The notes below the pieces were generated by a model. It ran no database searches, had not been told where the DNA came from, and saw nothing but the letters and a program-made list of their open reading frames with translations. From positions 27,859,063-27,923,062 of the forward strand of contig CM055112.1 in assembly GCA_029204225.1 (NCBI GenBank): a stretch of 64,000 nt of DNA. Reading direction: 5' to 3'. This document shows, in pieces, positions 31,500 through 44,785 of this stretch. The stretch comes from Diphasiastrum complanatum (lineage: Eukaryota; Streptophyta; Lycopodiopsida; Lycopodiales; Lycopodiaceae). Numbering within the stretch: the stretch's first letter is position 1; each line of letters begins with the position of its first letter. Position numbers and translations under genes: made by a program.

Positions 31500-32260
31500 A
31501 CTAACTGAGTGAACTGATCGAGTATGCAAGGTCTGATCGTGTGCAGAGCATTGCATACATTAGTGAGTCGATGATGGAGTGAATGGATATTGTTCCATTT
31601 TCTCCTTTTCTATCTGTTCTAGGAGATTGTTCTTTTGATAGCTTTAGTCTAGGTTCGAGTGGAGAGTGACCCAATTTGCAGTTGACCATTCCATACTTTT
31701 TCAACACGTTGGTGAGATCTTTACTGACTGATAAACATTAGTTTGATGGGTTGAATTCGGAAAATTTTGATTCTGAGACAATAATGAGCTAGACCCATAT
31801 CAGTCATTTTGTACTCCTAGGCCAGCATGCATTTCATATCCTTCATTATATTCAAATTGTTACTGAATAGTAGAGTTTTATCTACATAGAGAGTGATAAT
31901 AATTTAGAAATATGATACAGACTTGAAGTAGACATTTGAGTTTATTGAGTATGGAATAAAACCATTCTCGATCAGAAATGCCTCGATTTTCTGGAACTAG
32001 ACTCTTGGTGACTGTTTTAGTCCATAGAGAGCCTTGTGGATTTTGCACACAAGTATCCCTCTGGCTTCGACATGTAGATCTCCTCTTCGATAGTTCCATT
32101 GAGGAAAGCGGTTTGGACATCCATTTGATGGAATTTGAATCTGTTGCAGCTGCAAAGGAGAGTAGTAGTTGGATTGAAGCATGTTTGACAACTAAGCTGA
32201 AGGTCTCAGAGTTACACTGGCAACAAGAAATCTTCTTATGAGAGGATTAATTTGAATTAA
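31500..32260 (-). mobile_element. Ty1/copia RT fragment
   Basis: The minus strand shows copia RT landmarks: FPQWNY near 32105, HKALYGLKQSPR near 32010, and the later segment SLMYAMLCTRSDLAYS near 31520. Broken and missing both ends. Confidence 0.8.
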
Positions 32261-32289
32261 ATTTATTTTAAGTGCATTCTCAGTTGATT

Positions 32290-34730
32290 CTATTCTTCCA
32301 AGGGCAAGAATCAAGTGCAACAACAGTACCAGCAAAAGTCTCATACTCAGTCAGAGAGCAGTGGATCGTGAAAGAAGCTCTTTTGCAAATACTGTAAGAG
32401 GGCTAACCACGACATCAGTGAGTGTCGTATCTGCATCTACAACAAGGAAAAGAAGCAACAACAACAACTACCGGACTCTACCAATGCGGCGGAATTCAAG
32501 GAGCAAGATTCTGATGGAGACAAACCATCACACCTATTAATGGCTTTCAACAAGTAGCTATCAAGGCTATGATAATTGGTACCTAGACAGTAGCACTACC
32601 CAACACCTAATTCCTCAAAGAGAATAGTTTATTGAATGTATAGCTTTAGCTACTACTTCTCATGAATATGTAATCGGATCATGCTTTACTATGGCTTAGT
32701 TGTTTTGGACATGCCAATACAGGATGTTTTTTCTTACATGGATTGTGATAATCTAGTTGATGGATTGTATTTCTCTCTTTCATTACATAGGAAATCATTA
32801 TTCTATGAATTTTACATTTATCTCAAGAAGTAGATTTCTCAGAACACATTCCATCAAGACAAAACATGTATTATATCTTGTATATATCTTTGTTTGTCCA
32901 AACTGCCTAGTAGAACAACTCGGCCAAATTTATGCTGTATCAAACACATTAACCTTCGAAGTTCTGGGCAAAAGCTACTACCTCAACCTGTTATGAACAA
33001 AGCAGATCTAGCACTAGAGCCGTCAACAACAAAAACTCCTTATGACGTATGGCATCGACACAAGACTAGTGTCAGCCATTTAAAAATCCTTGGTTGTATA
33101 TGTTTTGTTCACGATCCTAAGCAGCTTAGGAAGAAGATGGACCAAAGGTCAAATAAATGCATTTTTCCTTGGCTATCTTGATGAACATAAGGCTTATAAA
33201 GTTTATGATCCATCCACCAATGTAGCATTTGTTTCTAGGGATGTAATATTCAACGAACATACATTCTATGATTTTCAACCATTATTAAATGATGTTGTGT
33301 CATTTCATCCTATTTCTTGCAGCATTGAATCTTCCAACGATGATTTTTCTTCTACGGAACCTACAACTATAGCTACAGAAGCGAGCAGCTAATAGTACCT
33401 ATCATCAGATTAGACCAAGCTAGCTTGAATAGATCTGGACAAATTCAAGAAAAAGCACAACACATTCTGGTCAACCAATTGTTCGAAGATCCTCAAGGAT
33501 TTGAACAATTCATGAGAGGTATATACCTCAATCTTTCTTGACTTCATCCGAAGATCCAAAGACCCTAATTGAAGCTATTAACTCGAAGGATGTTGTGAAG
33601 TGGCAAGAAGTTATTAAAAGAACTCACTTTCGACTTCATCCTGACATCAAACTCCATCGACATCGACATCTTCTGAAGAGCGAGCCAATTGACTCGACGT
33701 ACCTGAAGTTTTCGACAATCGTTGACTGTCACCATTCAAAATGGAGCTCTTCCTTTGCCCTATCCAAATATATCGACTTGAAGCAGAAGTAGGATCGACT
33801 TTATCAACGTCCACATCATCGACTTCCCACTCACAAGAGAGTTATCAACAACAAGTTTCTTCAAGAAGAAGATCAACTCTGATGCTTTTATTGCAAAATG
33901 GAAAGCACAGCTTGTCTTATTCAAATGGTTTTGCAAACAGTTTAGCTGACTGTAATGTTTCTTCCAAGCATATAGGTGTCAATTTAGTTCATGTATATCT
34001 TTACGTAGATGATGCATTTATTTTGTCTAATGGCACTTTCCTATTGCACACTACTAAGAGTGATCTATCAAAGGAATTTGACCTGATCTAGACACTATTC
34101 ATTCTTTGCTAGGAATTTACATTACTAAAAATAGAGATCAAAAGAAAATCTATCATAGCCAGTAGAAATATCTAGAACAGGCTCTAGAAAAATTTCATAT
34201 GTCTGATTGCAAACTGATTAATATACCAATGGATCCAAGCATAGTATGGACCAAACCTTCTTGTGATGAAATCAATAATGAAGTACTCGACTTAGCGAAG
34301 TAGTCTTATCATTCACTAATCAGACCTTTAATGTATGCCATGCTGTGCACTAGACCAAATCTAGCATACACTATTAGCATGTTAAGTCAATACATGTCTC
34401 TTCCTAGGATCTTGCATTGGAAAGCATTAAAGAGAGTGATGAAATATATTCCTTACATCAAACTCAATTTCAGCCTACTACCATTCTGTGTGACAATTTG
34501 AGCTATATTTCATTGTCTCTGAATCCTAGATTTCATGGCAAGTCAAAGCACATTGAAATCCTATATTAGAAAAAAGATTTTTTCAGGACTGTGATCCTTC
34601 AATATTGCTCCACAACAGAAATGGTTGTAGAATATTCACCAAAGTTCTTCCTAGGATCAAACACCAGAAGTTCTTCAACATGTTGAACTTGGCGAAGACA
34701 TTCAAGGCACAAACCGTGACCTTAAGGGAG
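32290..34730 (+). mobile_element. Decayed Ty1/copia element: gag knuckle to RNase H
   Basis: In order on the plus strand: a CCHC-like knuckle (YCKRANHDISEC, near 32385), integrase C-terminal region with SHLKILGCICFVHDP (33075) and YKVYDPSTN with VAFVSRDVIF (33200), RT start with EAINSKDVVKWQE (33570), the RT active site YLYVDDAFILS (near 33990), and an RNase H tail near 34380-34560. A polypurine-like AAGGGAGAC lies at ~34722. It has many breaks (more than ten) and missing segments, so it is old. Confidence 0.8.
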
Positions 34731-36900
34731 ACTATTGGAAATTAAACTCATAGTTTTCTCCTTGGTGATACTATTTCTATTTCAAGATTCTTCTTGCACA
34801 TTTTTGATCAATGATCTAGGGTTAGATGCAACCTCTTTTGGATAATATGTATGCTCATCTGATACATGCAAGAATCATAAAGATTTCTATTTTTGTATTT
34901 GGCAAAATTACTCTCATTCTATGTGCAGAACAATGCTTGATAAAATACATGGGTTTTGGCTAGCAGCTTGACAACTTGCAATTTTTACACAAAGTCAAAT
35001 CAGCCGAAGTATTTGAAAGTTGAATTCATCGACTTTCTGGCTAATCTACATCAAAGGGTATCCATTCCCGTCTAACTCTACATTCAAATGTCAAAGCATT
35101 GTGAAGAGCATCGAAGGCCTGATCACCCTCGACTTCTTCAACAATCAAGTCACTCGACACCGAAGCCTTTGACTTATTGAACAACTTCGCTCATCAACCG
35201 AAGTGTCCAAATTCGACAACAACTTCGTTCATTAATCGAAGTGTTCGAAGTGTCCGAGGTCTCCGAAGTCTCCAACTTCTTCAACAACTTCGTTCATCAA
35301 CTAAAGTTCACGACTTCATCGACAACTTTAGGAAAGTGACTATCTTCAAAAGTTGCGGTCTAATACAAGTCACCGCAAGCTACCGCCAAGGCAAAAGCTG
35401 CGGTCTAATACGAGTCGCCACCAGAAACTGCCAAAGTCAACTCTATGGTGATTATGCAAAGACCAAACATCACAAGAAATCACATTCTAGGGATTTTGGT
35501 CCACATGCAGTTGTGATGAGCGCTATCCTTTCAGACTCATGTACACATTGTATAGTTGTCATTATAAGTCAAATATTTCCAAACTACGACGACTTACATA
35601 GTTAGATGACAATCATTTATTGTAACTAAATACATTTATGTAGTGTATAAATACATCTTCATCACGCACTATATGTGATGCTCCGCCAACAAAGCTAATG
35701 ATATTGAGTGTCCAAGTTATGCCTCCATTCTGGTTGTAATCCATAATTGTGTTGTTCAAGCTTTTATCATAATATAGAAGCTATCATCTTTGTTTAATGT
35801 AGATGTATGATGTTGTGATTTGATTACACTTACTACTACTTGTTCACGCTTGTTCACTCACTCTAATCAGATTACGTATGTCAATGACTCCTTAGTATCC
35901 GATCAGGACCTCATGACTATCATATGTACATATTAAGAGGCTTTTTTCCTTTTTCATCATTGTGCTTGTCAACCCAAATCTGGAGGCGATACACATGTAG
36001 AAGTGATTGCAAAAATCAAGCAAGTTAGTGGAGAAAATCACGTTTTTTGATCATGAGGTGCAAGACATGGTGATATAATTTGAGGACCTTGATTGTAGTC
36101 ATGATTAAGGTAGGTTTAGGATGAGTTTAATGGTGTTATAATTCTACTATCAGATCATACCTGATAATATAAATGATGGAGCTTTTTAATGTATTTTGCA
36201 ACATGAGAAAATTCCAAGATAGTGATATTTTCTATCTTCCAATCTACATTGTTTTGAAGCATTGTTTTTGATGGATTTTATGGTAGACTGAATGTACTCA
36301 CACCTAGTTATATGCTGTAAAAGCCTAAACTTGATTTGGTTTCAAATGCTCAAGAAAATATTTCATTTTGTGTTGCATTGCCTATAAAGATAGGAATTGT
36401 CTAGCTATTGGAAATTTGACTCCAATAGATTCTTGTGCAAGAAACCCACTTAGATTCTTGTGCTTTTTCATTTATGACTTCAAATATCTGATTTTTATCA
36501 ACACCCAATATAGACATCACAACTCTTGCACGAGGTAGTGCCTTTACCAAATAGGACATAGGACCTATTTTGAATTAAGGGTGGTTGCCTTACAACATAG
36601 ACCACACCTAATACATGTTAAAGGACACAACATGTGTTCCAAGACCCCCATTCTTCATTGGAGAATTACCACTTGTTGATTTTATTGATTTTAGGACCAT
36701 AAATGGATCTTCAATTGATCCACAAGAGGTGTTGGATGCTAGTTCTATTGATCTTTCACAATTCTATTGATTAGATCTTGATCTAGATCATAAATTGCAC
36801 TGTGACTATCAAGAACAACAAAGTGGATGGGCGGCCTCACACGTGTGAAAACCTGTCACAGTATAAATAGCGGACATAGAACAAAGTACTTTATCTATTA
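34731..36900. other. Possible LTR of the copia remnant, then AT-rich sequence
   Basis: The first part (TATTGGAAATT after a polypurine-like tract) could be an LTR, but no partner copy is seen. At 35170-35330 a local cluster of diverged units with AACAACTTCG and GAAGTGTCCGA occurs about three times. Otherwise there is no coding signal. Confidence 0.35.
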
Positions 36901-36920
36901 ATAGCATTCAATTCATCAAA

Positions 36921-37270
36921 TTGCAACACAAATGGTGGAAACAACATGGATTTGCCTCAAAATCATGATCACTCATTAAACTTGTTATTTACAAAGATGA
37001 TCTATATATAGGTCAAGTAAATTTTGACTTGATATGTTGACTCAGTAGGCCTGGCATGTGTGGGAATGCCATCACTTTTAGATCCACCAATCAATGCAAT
37101 ACAAATGGTGGAAACAACATGGATTTGCCTCAAAATCATGATCACTCATTAAACTTGTTATTTACAAAGATGATCTATATATAGGTCAAGTAGATTTTGA
37201 CTTGATATGTTGACTCAGTAGGCCTGACATGTGTGGGAATGCCACATCACTTTTAGATCCACCAATCAAT
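36921..37270. repeat. Tandem duplication, 2 x 173 bp
   Basis: The unit beginning ACAAATGGTGGAAACAACATG occurs at about 36928 and again at about 37101, nearly identical through TTTTAGATCCACCAATCAATG. This indicates a recent duplication. Confidence 0.88.
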
Positions 37271-37309
37271 GCTAGATAAGCATCCACTTCTTTGATTCCT
37301 AAATTGATA

Positions 37310-37600
37310 TCATTGCCTCACCTTGATTTTCCTTGATTTGAGGCCTGCAAGAATAATATCATCAACATATAAAACCAAAGTAATGATCTTGCCATCATTA
37401 CATTTGACATACAATGAAGGCTCATAAGAATTTATGACAAAACCACTAGATATGCAACCTAGTGTACCAAGCTCTAGGTGCTTGCTTGAGTCCATAAATA
37501 CTCTTCTTCAAGAGGCACAGTTTGTCTTCATCTCCTTCCTTGATGAAACCCTTCGGGTTGCCACTGTGCAGAATTGCCAAAAATTGGCAAATCTAGCTTG
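37310..37600 (-). mobile_element. Ty1/copia RT fragment
   Basis: Minus-strand copia RT with SLYVKCNDGKIITLVLYVDD near 37350-37410, preceded by a diverged YGLKQAP-type block. Broken and short. Confidence 0.8.
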
Positions 37601-37950
37601 ATAGAAAAACCATGTAGAACAGTGAAAATTATGTACATAAGTGGGTCCCACACATGTGAGGACATGGAACCACGTGGGAAACCTACCCTACTACAGGTTA
37701 GATCAAGTCTAAAGGGTTGGTCATGTCATTTTGATAGTGATTCCTAGATTATAGGACCTACACCTAAGTTTAAGGTGAAAAATTGACCAACTAGTCACCT
37801 ACTAGGCATGACTCTAAAAATTAGGCTAGGGTTGAAAATTAGGGCAAGAGAGCCAAGTTAAATTTTTTTATTACATGCTAGAATTCCACCTAAATTCACA
37901 AAGGGAGTCACTTTTGCTATGTATTCCAAGCTCTCATAGTGAGAAGATAG

Positions 37951-38010
37951 ATTATTTTTTGGAGCTCATTGGCAATCTCAATTATTTTTTGGAGCCCATT
38001 GGCAATCTCA
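37951..38010. repeat. Tandem duplication, 2 x 30 bp
   Basis: ATTATTTTTTGGAGC(T/C)CATT and the following GGCAATCTCA are repeated directly, with one base difference. Confidence 0.92.
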
Positions 38011-38298
38011 AGCTACTCCACTATGTACGTTGAGTTTTATTGATGAAAATGCAACCAAATTGATTTCTACTTCATTCTCAATCTAAAGGCCGTATAGCAG
38101 GTTGTGGCTTGCACATGTGGGCTCGGATTTCAATGTTGATCAATGCTTTTGATTGTTAATGCTTGTTGTTTGTCAAATTGCCAATCTAGATCAACTTTTT
38201 TGTGTCTAGTTTTTTGATAGATTGTTAAGCAAGCATCCAATCACTTTTGTGGATATTTTGTAGATCTATTTATGGTCCTAAAGTATAGTACTTTCACA

Positions 38299-38310
38299 TG
38301 GTATTAGAGC
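38299..38310 (+). promoter_or_regulatory. Primer-binding-site-like motif of an LTR element
   Basis: TGGTATTAGAGC differs by one base from the tRNA-Met primer-binding site of plant copia/gypsy elements and is preceded by TTTCACA, a plausible LTR end. An LTR would then lie to its left (roughly 37600-38298). No gag follows convincingly in the next 900 bases. Confidence 0.45.
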
Positions 38311-39250
38311 CAAGTACAAGAGAATTAACCATTGATCAAAAGCAAATCCATGTTTAGCAAGTTTTGGTGCTAAAGCTAGTATTGAGATGGCGAGTTTGGA
38401 ACTATACTTTGGTGAGGGAATTTGATCCCAAACTTGGTAGGGACCAAAATACGTACTGTCTACATGTGTGGGCACCTCCGAACCTGCATTTAATGCTCAA
38501 TGTTCGTTAGATCCATAAATTTGGAGTCTATCGCATCTTGATGGGGTTTTTTGGTGCTAATCCCAGGAAAAGCTACCAAGATCAAGTGCCATTGATTAGA
38601 TTTAATTTAGCTCCATGGAATATAATTAAACTAGGCTGAGAACAGGTCCTCTTAAAGTGATATACAGGTCTTGTAAAACCATCAAGAGGTGTGAGTGAGA
38701 TTTAGTCATATTTTTGTCCAAAAATGATGAAAATTGGTAGGATTTGATAAGTCTTTGATAGATTCTCATCTAATCTTCATTTCTTCTTTGTCAGGGAGTG
38801 TAAGAACTGTGATTAGAAGTCTAAAGAGAGGGCTAGAAGTCAAATTTGAGGTAATCAAGACAAAGTGAAACCTTTGTGAGTTTCTAGGTCCAAATCAAAA
38901 CCAATTTTCTTGAGCATTGTTTTGCAGGATCCTTCCAAAAAGTTCTTTTGAATCAAGATCAAGAGGATCTTGCTACTTAAAACTTTGTGCAATTCAAGTA
39001 AGTTTCTAGTGGGAAAATTATGGAAAATAACTTAGGGAGGGTCGAGAAGTTCAATCTACTTTGTGTTCATTGATTTTCTCAAGAGTAGACAATAGAGTGA
39101 AAAATTGGCAAGATTTGATTGTAAGTAGATTTCACATCATCTTATTATCATTCCAACTTAGTGAGGGAGTGCTTGAACTGAGATTATAAGTCCATTTGTT
39201 GGATTAGAAATCCAATTTGAGTGAAACACTGTCAGAAATTGTGAACTCCT
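38311..39250. other. Non-coding leader-like sequence
   Basis: About 940 bases after the primer-binding-like site, with no coding frame. Its style (GATTTGATAAG, GAGGGAGTG) resembles long 5' leaders of retroelements. Nothing firmer can be said. Confidence 0.35.
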
Positions 39251-42216
39251 GCAACTTTGTCACGAAGCGAAGCGAAGCGAATGGCGAACATACCTAAAAA
39301 ATCCTAATGCATGAAATAAAACAAAACGACATGAAGGAAAACAATTTGTGCTACCACCTGGCAGCTCGATGAGCGTGGCATATTGTGCTCCATGCTCAGC
39401 TAAAAGAGTTAGCCATAATAGAGAATAACTAACTAGTTTATTAGCATTGACTTATCTTGTAATTATTTGTTTAGCTGTCTTGTAAACTCCACACAGTGGA
39501 GAGATATACACAATTTTGGATCAACACAAAAAAGTGCAGAATAGAGAAGATAGAGAGACGAAAATAGCTGTGCATGAAAGTCTGCCAACGAGCAAAACAC
39601 ATCAATTGGGCTGAGTGTCAGGCAGCCAATGAGCGAGACACTGACAATCTCACTCAAAAATTTAAAACTGATAATACAATTGCTCTCTTTTCCATCTCAC
39701 TATTTTTTGTCATCTTGATTGCTCGAATGTTTATGTTATGTGATCTGTAGTCGCATGCTTAGGATCTTGAAAGCTTCCACAAAAGAAAACTAAATGAAAA
39801 GAATAAGTTCGCGACAGATTCACAAAAACGATCAGCTCGCGACAACAATCAATTCGCGACAACAATCAGTTCATGACAAGAATCAGTTTGCGAAAGATTT
39901 GTGACATGGTATCAGAGCTCTCAGGTTATCACTACTGATATCTGAACAGTGATTCTCTAGGCAACATAATATGGCTACAACGATCCAGACAAGAATAGCA
40001 ATCAGTCTTGATGGCAAAAATTACAGAGTATGGAGATTCAAAATCAAAACGCTTCTGAAGGGTGAAGGCAACTGGCCGGTGACTGAACTCACAGAGGTGC
40101 AGTCTCTAGAGGGAGATCCTAGGAGAGCTGAGTGGATCAGAAAGGATGAGAGTGCAATGGCGATCATCATTTTATCCATCAATGAAGAACTAATGCAGAT
40201 TGAAGACTGTGAAGATAGCCATGCAGCATGGAAAAGACTAAAGCAGAAGTACGAAGTGAGGACTGTCACTTAAGTGATGCATTTTCACAATTAGCTACAA
40301 TCCATATGATGGGATGGCAACCAGTTGGATCAGCACATTGAAAAGATCAGAACAATCTTTGCTCAACTCGCTGCATCAGGGTAGGAACACTAGGTCCCAA
40401 CACCACAGCAACTGATGTACTTCATAAAATCTCTACCTGCATCCTATTAGCCGTTGAGAATGCTCATACTAAGTCTACCAGATATGAGATTCGACAAAGC
40501 AATCAGTCTTGTTGCTGATGAGAGACTGATGAGGGACGAAGGAGAAGGAAGCAGTGATCAAGAAAAGACCCTTTTCATGAAGGGAAAGAAGAAGAACAAG
40601 AACAAGCCCAGATTCGACGAGACAAAGACAAAGTCTTTGAGCATAGGCAATGACAACCAACAATCTTTTTCCTATGATCGCTATCATAAAACAAGACACA
40701 TAGCCAATAATTTTGGTTCAATCTAATGATACCTTGCATGCACTACAAGAAGAAGGGGCATTTTGCATATGATTGCAGATTCAACCCAAAAAGAAAGAAC
40801 AAAGCTGAAAAAGCAAATGTTGCAGAGTCATCCAAGGATGCAGACAAAGGTGATGAAGCCTTCACAATATTCGATGAATCTTCAACAAACTACACTGAAG
40901 ACAATGATGTAGTCACTGATTTAGGAGCAACCTCACACATCATCTACAACAAAATAATCTTGATCAACTTCAGAGGACTTAAAAACAATAGAGCAATGAT
41001 TCTAGGTGATGGAAACTGACACGATGTCAAGGGCATCGAGATTCTACAGCTGCAAACATTGTCAAGTCAAGCAGAGCTGCCAGGAGCACTCTACGTACCT
41101 TCACTAAGAAGAGACCTGCTATCAGTCTCCAAGATGGCAGATCTTGGAATTTGAGTTCTATTCGATGGCAATACATGCTGAATGATCGAGAAAACAACAA
41201 ACAAATTGTTGACAGTTGGATGTAGAGAAGAGAATCTCTACCAAGCCAAGATAATCAGCAATTCTGATAGCATATTAAATGCATCAGAAAATGAAAATCA
41301 GCTCTAGCACAGAAGAATATATCATCTGAACATGAGGAGCCTGTATGACATGAACAAAAAAGACATAGTCACAGATCTGAAGATATCTAGACCCGATACT
41401 GAGTTCTGCGAAACTTGTCAAAAACGCAAGCAGAATTGGAATCTATTCACACATGAGAGAAGAAGAGCTAAAGACGTTTTTGAGCTTGTCACTCAGATGT
41501 CTGTGGACCGATGAAAGTTGATTCACTCTCAGAATCGAGGTATTTGTTGATGTCCATTGATGACTACAGCCATATGACAACGATCTACTACCTACTGAAG
41601 TGTTTGACTCTTTCAAGAAGTTCATGGCATTTGCAGAGAGACACACCTTAAAGAAGATTCAGATCATCAGATCTGATAATGGAGCTGAGTACAAGAGCAC
41701 AGAATTTTCTAGATTCTGCCGGGAACAAGGGATAGAGCATCAATTCAGTCCTGCGTACACACCCGAATATAATGGTGTCGCGGAAAGGAGAAACAAGATG
41801 CTAGTTGAAGGATCCAGATGCATGATGGCACATTGCCAAGAAAGCCTGATCTGTCATACGTGCGTGTATTCGGATGTGCTGCATACAAGCACATTCCAAA
41901 AGAAAAAAGAAGCAAGCTTGATGAAAAATCAAAGCAGACAATCATGGTCGAATACTCGAACAGATCACAAGTGTACAGACTCTACAATCCAACCACGAAG
42001 AAGGTCGTTTCAAGTAGAGATGTGAAGTTCGATGAGTCCACATTCCCTGGACTGAAGGATGAAAAAGGCCATGAGATCTTCACTCTGTTGCCAATTCAAG
42101 AGGGAGATCAAGGACAAACATCAAATCAGAATCTTGAACCCCAGACTCCAAAACAACAGGAGACAGAAGATCAACCCCACATTAGAGGAGTTCTCAATAT
42201 CAAAAAGACCCTTTAA
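39251..42216 (+). mobile_element. Ty1/copia element, 5' LTR to integrase, broken
   Basis: TGGTATCAGAGC, a perfect primer-binding site, lies at 39907-39918 just after an LTR-like end (TTTGTGACA). Before it, a ~20-bp GCGACAACAATCA motif is repeated four to five times. Gag opens at 39971 (MATTIQTRIAISLDGKNY, then WRFKIKTLL), then a CHC-type knuckle near 40735 (CMHYKKKGHFAYDC), a protease-like block near 40910 (VVTDLGATSHIIY), the pre-integrase module near 41330, and the integrase core with IRSDNGAEYKS (41670) and SPAYTPEYNGVAERR (41745). It ends near 42216; RT and the 3' LTR are missing. About eight to ten breaks. Confidence 0.88.
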
Positions 42217-42491
42217 GGAATGCCATGTAGGATATAGAAAAATATCAAAATAAAAAAAACAATATTGTTTATTTGCTTGCCCACACCACTCCCAAGGCCT
42301 CCCCAACTCCCAATGATCTAACCATAGTGTCTATAGTCATAGTTAAAAACTGTTAACAGTGCGCAATATAACTTACTAAATTCAAAAATATTCCCTTCAT
42401 TGGTTACAAAAAGGGAAATATTTTCAATAGATCTAGAATATGATCGTCATCCCCAAATTCGAATCAGAAAAAATTGCAAAATGTTTACATA
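42217..42491. other. AT-rich spacer
   Basis: No coding frame or motif is supported in these ~275 bases between the copia remnant and the two-exon unit. Confidence 0.4.
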
Positions 42492-42522
42492 GAAGAAAGA
42501 GAGAGATACATTAAACATAGGT

Positions 42523-43177
42523 ATGCATAAGATCACTGGAACTCCATTTCATATTGAAGAGGTATATGAAACTAATGGAAGATCAATATTCTATAATTCA
42601 TCAAACAATTTATTTGTTGATCTAAATTACTTGCTGAGATACATCGTCACATTCTATGATATAACCTATGAAAAGGTGAATGGCAAAATAATCATAGTAC
42701 TTAAGTTAGATGAGTCAGAAATTGTGAAAGGGCAGAAGATGGAGAGGGTTAGTATAACTCTCATGAATGGTACTCTATCACAAACAAAGAACCAAGAAGA
42801 TTTCAGATTAAGTGTCCAGTCAAAAAATGATATATGGTGGTTGGTAGCGTTTCAGGTAACTAGCCTCATTATTACATTACATTTATTGAATAATATTAAT
42901 ACATTGTAAATTAAGTCTGATTAATTTTTTTGGACAGGTGCTAAAAGAGGATCATGATATATTATCATGGATATTCTCAAGGACATCTTATTCTAGGATC
43001 ATCAAGGACCATATGGATGGAGGATTTCTCAATGTTCCAGGAGTTGGAGACTTCAATGTTGAATGGCACTTAGCAGGTGATTTGAAAACATTAAAATGTA
43101 TGTATAATGTCTCTCATGGTGCTACATCAAAACACCCATTGTTTGTACTATATGAAAATGGCAAAAGGTGTAAGTAG
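42523..43177 (+). CDS. Two-exon unit of unknown function (190 codons), possible captured gene
   Basis: Exon 1 is 42523-42855 and exon 2 is 42938-43177, with an 82-bp AT-rich intron (TTTCAG|GTAACT ... TTGGACAG|GTGCTA), joined in phase 0. The first exon stays open upstream to about 42492, so the true start may be elsewhere. The second exon contains NVEWHLAGDLKTLKCMYN followed by GATSKHP. I have an uncertain impression that such a block occurs in eukaryotic proteins tied to mobile elements, but I cannot name the family. The last codons contain GTGTAAGTAG, so a strong GTAAGT donor (43169) may exist and the apparent stop may be intronic. Neighbours are retroelement fossils, so this may be an inserted or truncated gene. 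No catalytic motif is visible. Confidence 0.4.
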
Positions 43178-43230
43178 GAGCACAAGAATTACTAGAGAAT
43201 ATGCAGATCCAAACTGGAAGCCTGTGTTGC

Positions 43231-44080
43231 CTATCCCCTTAAAAAATGTGCATGTTTGCACCCTTCATGCAGAAGTTGGACCTTTTCACAGAGATCTGTT
43301 GAAAAATCCTCCGTAACTCTTAGCGAAGGTACTAAGAATTCTATGGGCATTACCGCTTCTTGACCACATACTAAGTGGAAAGGGGTTACCCACCCAGTGG
43401 CTTTCTTCGGGGTGGTGCGGTAAGCCCAGATAGTTGAGAGAAGTTTTGTTTCCCAATCAGAACGACCGGTTGGTTTCAACTATCTTGGTTAGAATTTTAC
43501 AGATCGTCTTGTTAGTTGATTTAGTCTGGCCATTACACCTAGGATAGTACGGTGTACTTTTTCTGTGAATGACAAGGTAATGGCATAGGAGATTATCAAG
43601 GACAACATTTAAAAATGCGTGTCGCGATGACTAACAAACTCAATGGGACAGCCAAAATGGGTAATAATGTTTTCGTAAAGAAAACGTGCAACTATTTTTG
43701 CATTGGCGTCCTTCGTTGCTCGGGCCTCTACCCACTTAGTGGCGTAATCTGTGGCTATGAGGATGTATCGAGCTTGGGTATGTTTCGCTGCTGGACTGAT
43801 GGGTCCAACAAAGTCAATCCTTCACTTATGGAAGACTTCGCCTTCTATAATGGGAGTCAATGGTGTGAAGTCTTCTTTGGTATTTTTCTTTGCTCTTTGA
43901 CAGACATCACATGCTTTAATGACAGCAAACGTGTCTTTAAACAAAGATGGCCACTACAATCCTGCTCGAAGGATAATCTTCGTTGTGGCTTCAGCAAAAA
44001 GTGGCCACCTCCAATGCCCTCATGAGCCTGAGATATTATCGGTCGTATCTCACATTCATAATATGTGGACGTATGCAAAC
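43231..44080 (-). mobile_element. Ty3/gypsy integrase fragment
   Basis: The minus strand carries gypsy integrase: the HHCC region near 43850-44050 (AHEGIGGGHF), the catalytic core across 43500-43830 in decayed form, and its C-terminal part near 43400-43470 (DWETKLLSTIWAYRTTPKKA). Several breaks. Confidence 0.82.
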
Positions 44081-44084
44081 TCCT

Positions 44085-44785
44085 TCGTTGCTAGATGCAA
44101 AGTATTTCATTACTTTTATTGGCAAATTCTCCAGAAGAACAACTGTTTATTTTATTAAACAGAAATCAAAAGCTTTCATCAAATTCAGACAATTCAAAGA
44201 GCATGCTGAGAATCAAATTGGCAAACGAATCAAAGCACTGAGGTCAGATAACGTGGGAGAATACATCTCCACCGAATTCAAGGAGTATTGCCTTAACAAT
44301 GGCATGGAACAACAATACATTACTTTCTATTCGCCTCAGTCAAATGGTCTTGTTGAGAGAAAGAACAAGAATCTTAATTGAATCGACAAAGTGCATGTTA
44401 TCACATGCGACACTTCCGAAGTCCTTCTGGGCTGAAGCTGTTTCAACAACAACCTATATTCAGAACAGATGTCCTACTACAATTGTCGAATTACCTGCTA
44501 GCAGAAACGTAGTTGATTGTAAATGGATTTTCAAATTCAAGTACAATGCATATGGAAGCATCAACAGGAGAAAGGCATGACTTGTCATCAGAGGATTTTC
44601 TCAGGTATACAACGTAGATCATCACTGAGACCTTCAGTCCAATAGTCAAGCATTCTTCTATTCAACTTTTTCTATCATTTGCCGCTACAGTAGATTTGGA
44701 AATACATCAAATGGATGTATAGACAACATATCTCAAAGCACAGCAAGGACGAATCCGCAAATATGACAAAAAAGAGCAAAAAGAA
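44085..44785 (+). mobile_element. Ty1/copia integrase-RT fragment
   Basis: The plus strand shows the copia integrase core (IKALRSDNVGEYISTEFKEY near 44230; SPQSNGLVERKN near 44330) and then an RT start (VVDCKWIFKFKYNAYGSINR near 44510). Decayed, with several breaks and an internal gap between the two domains. Confidence 0.82.
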
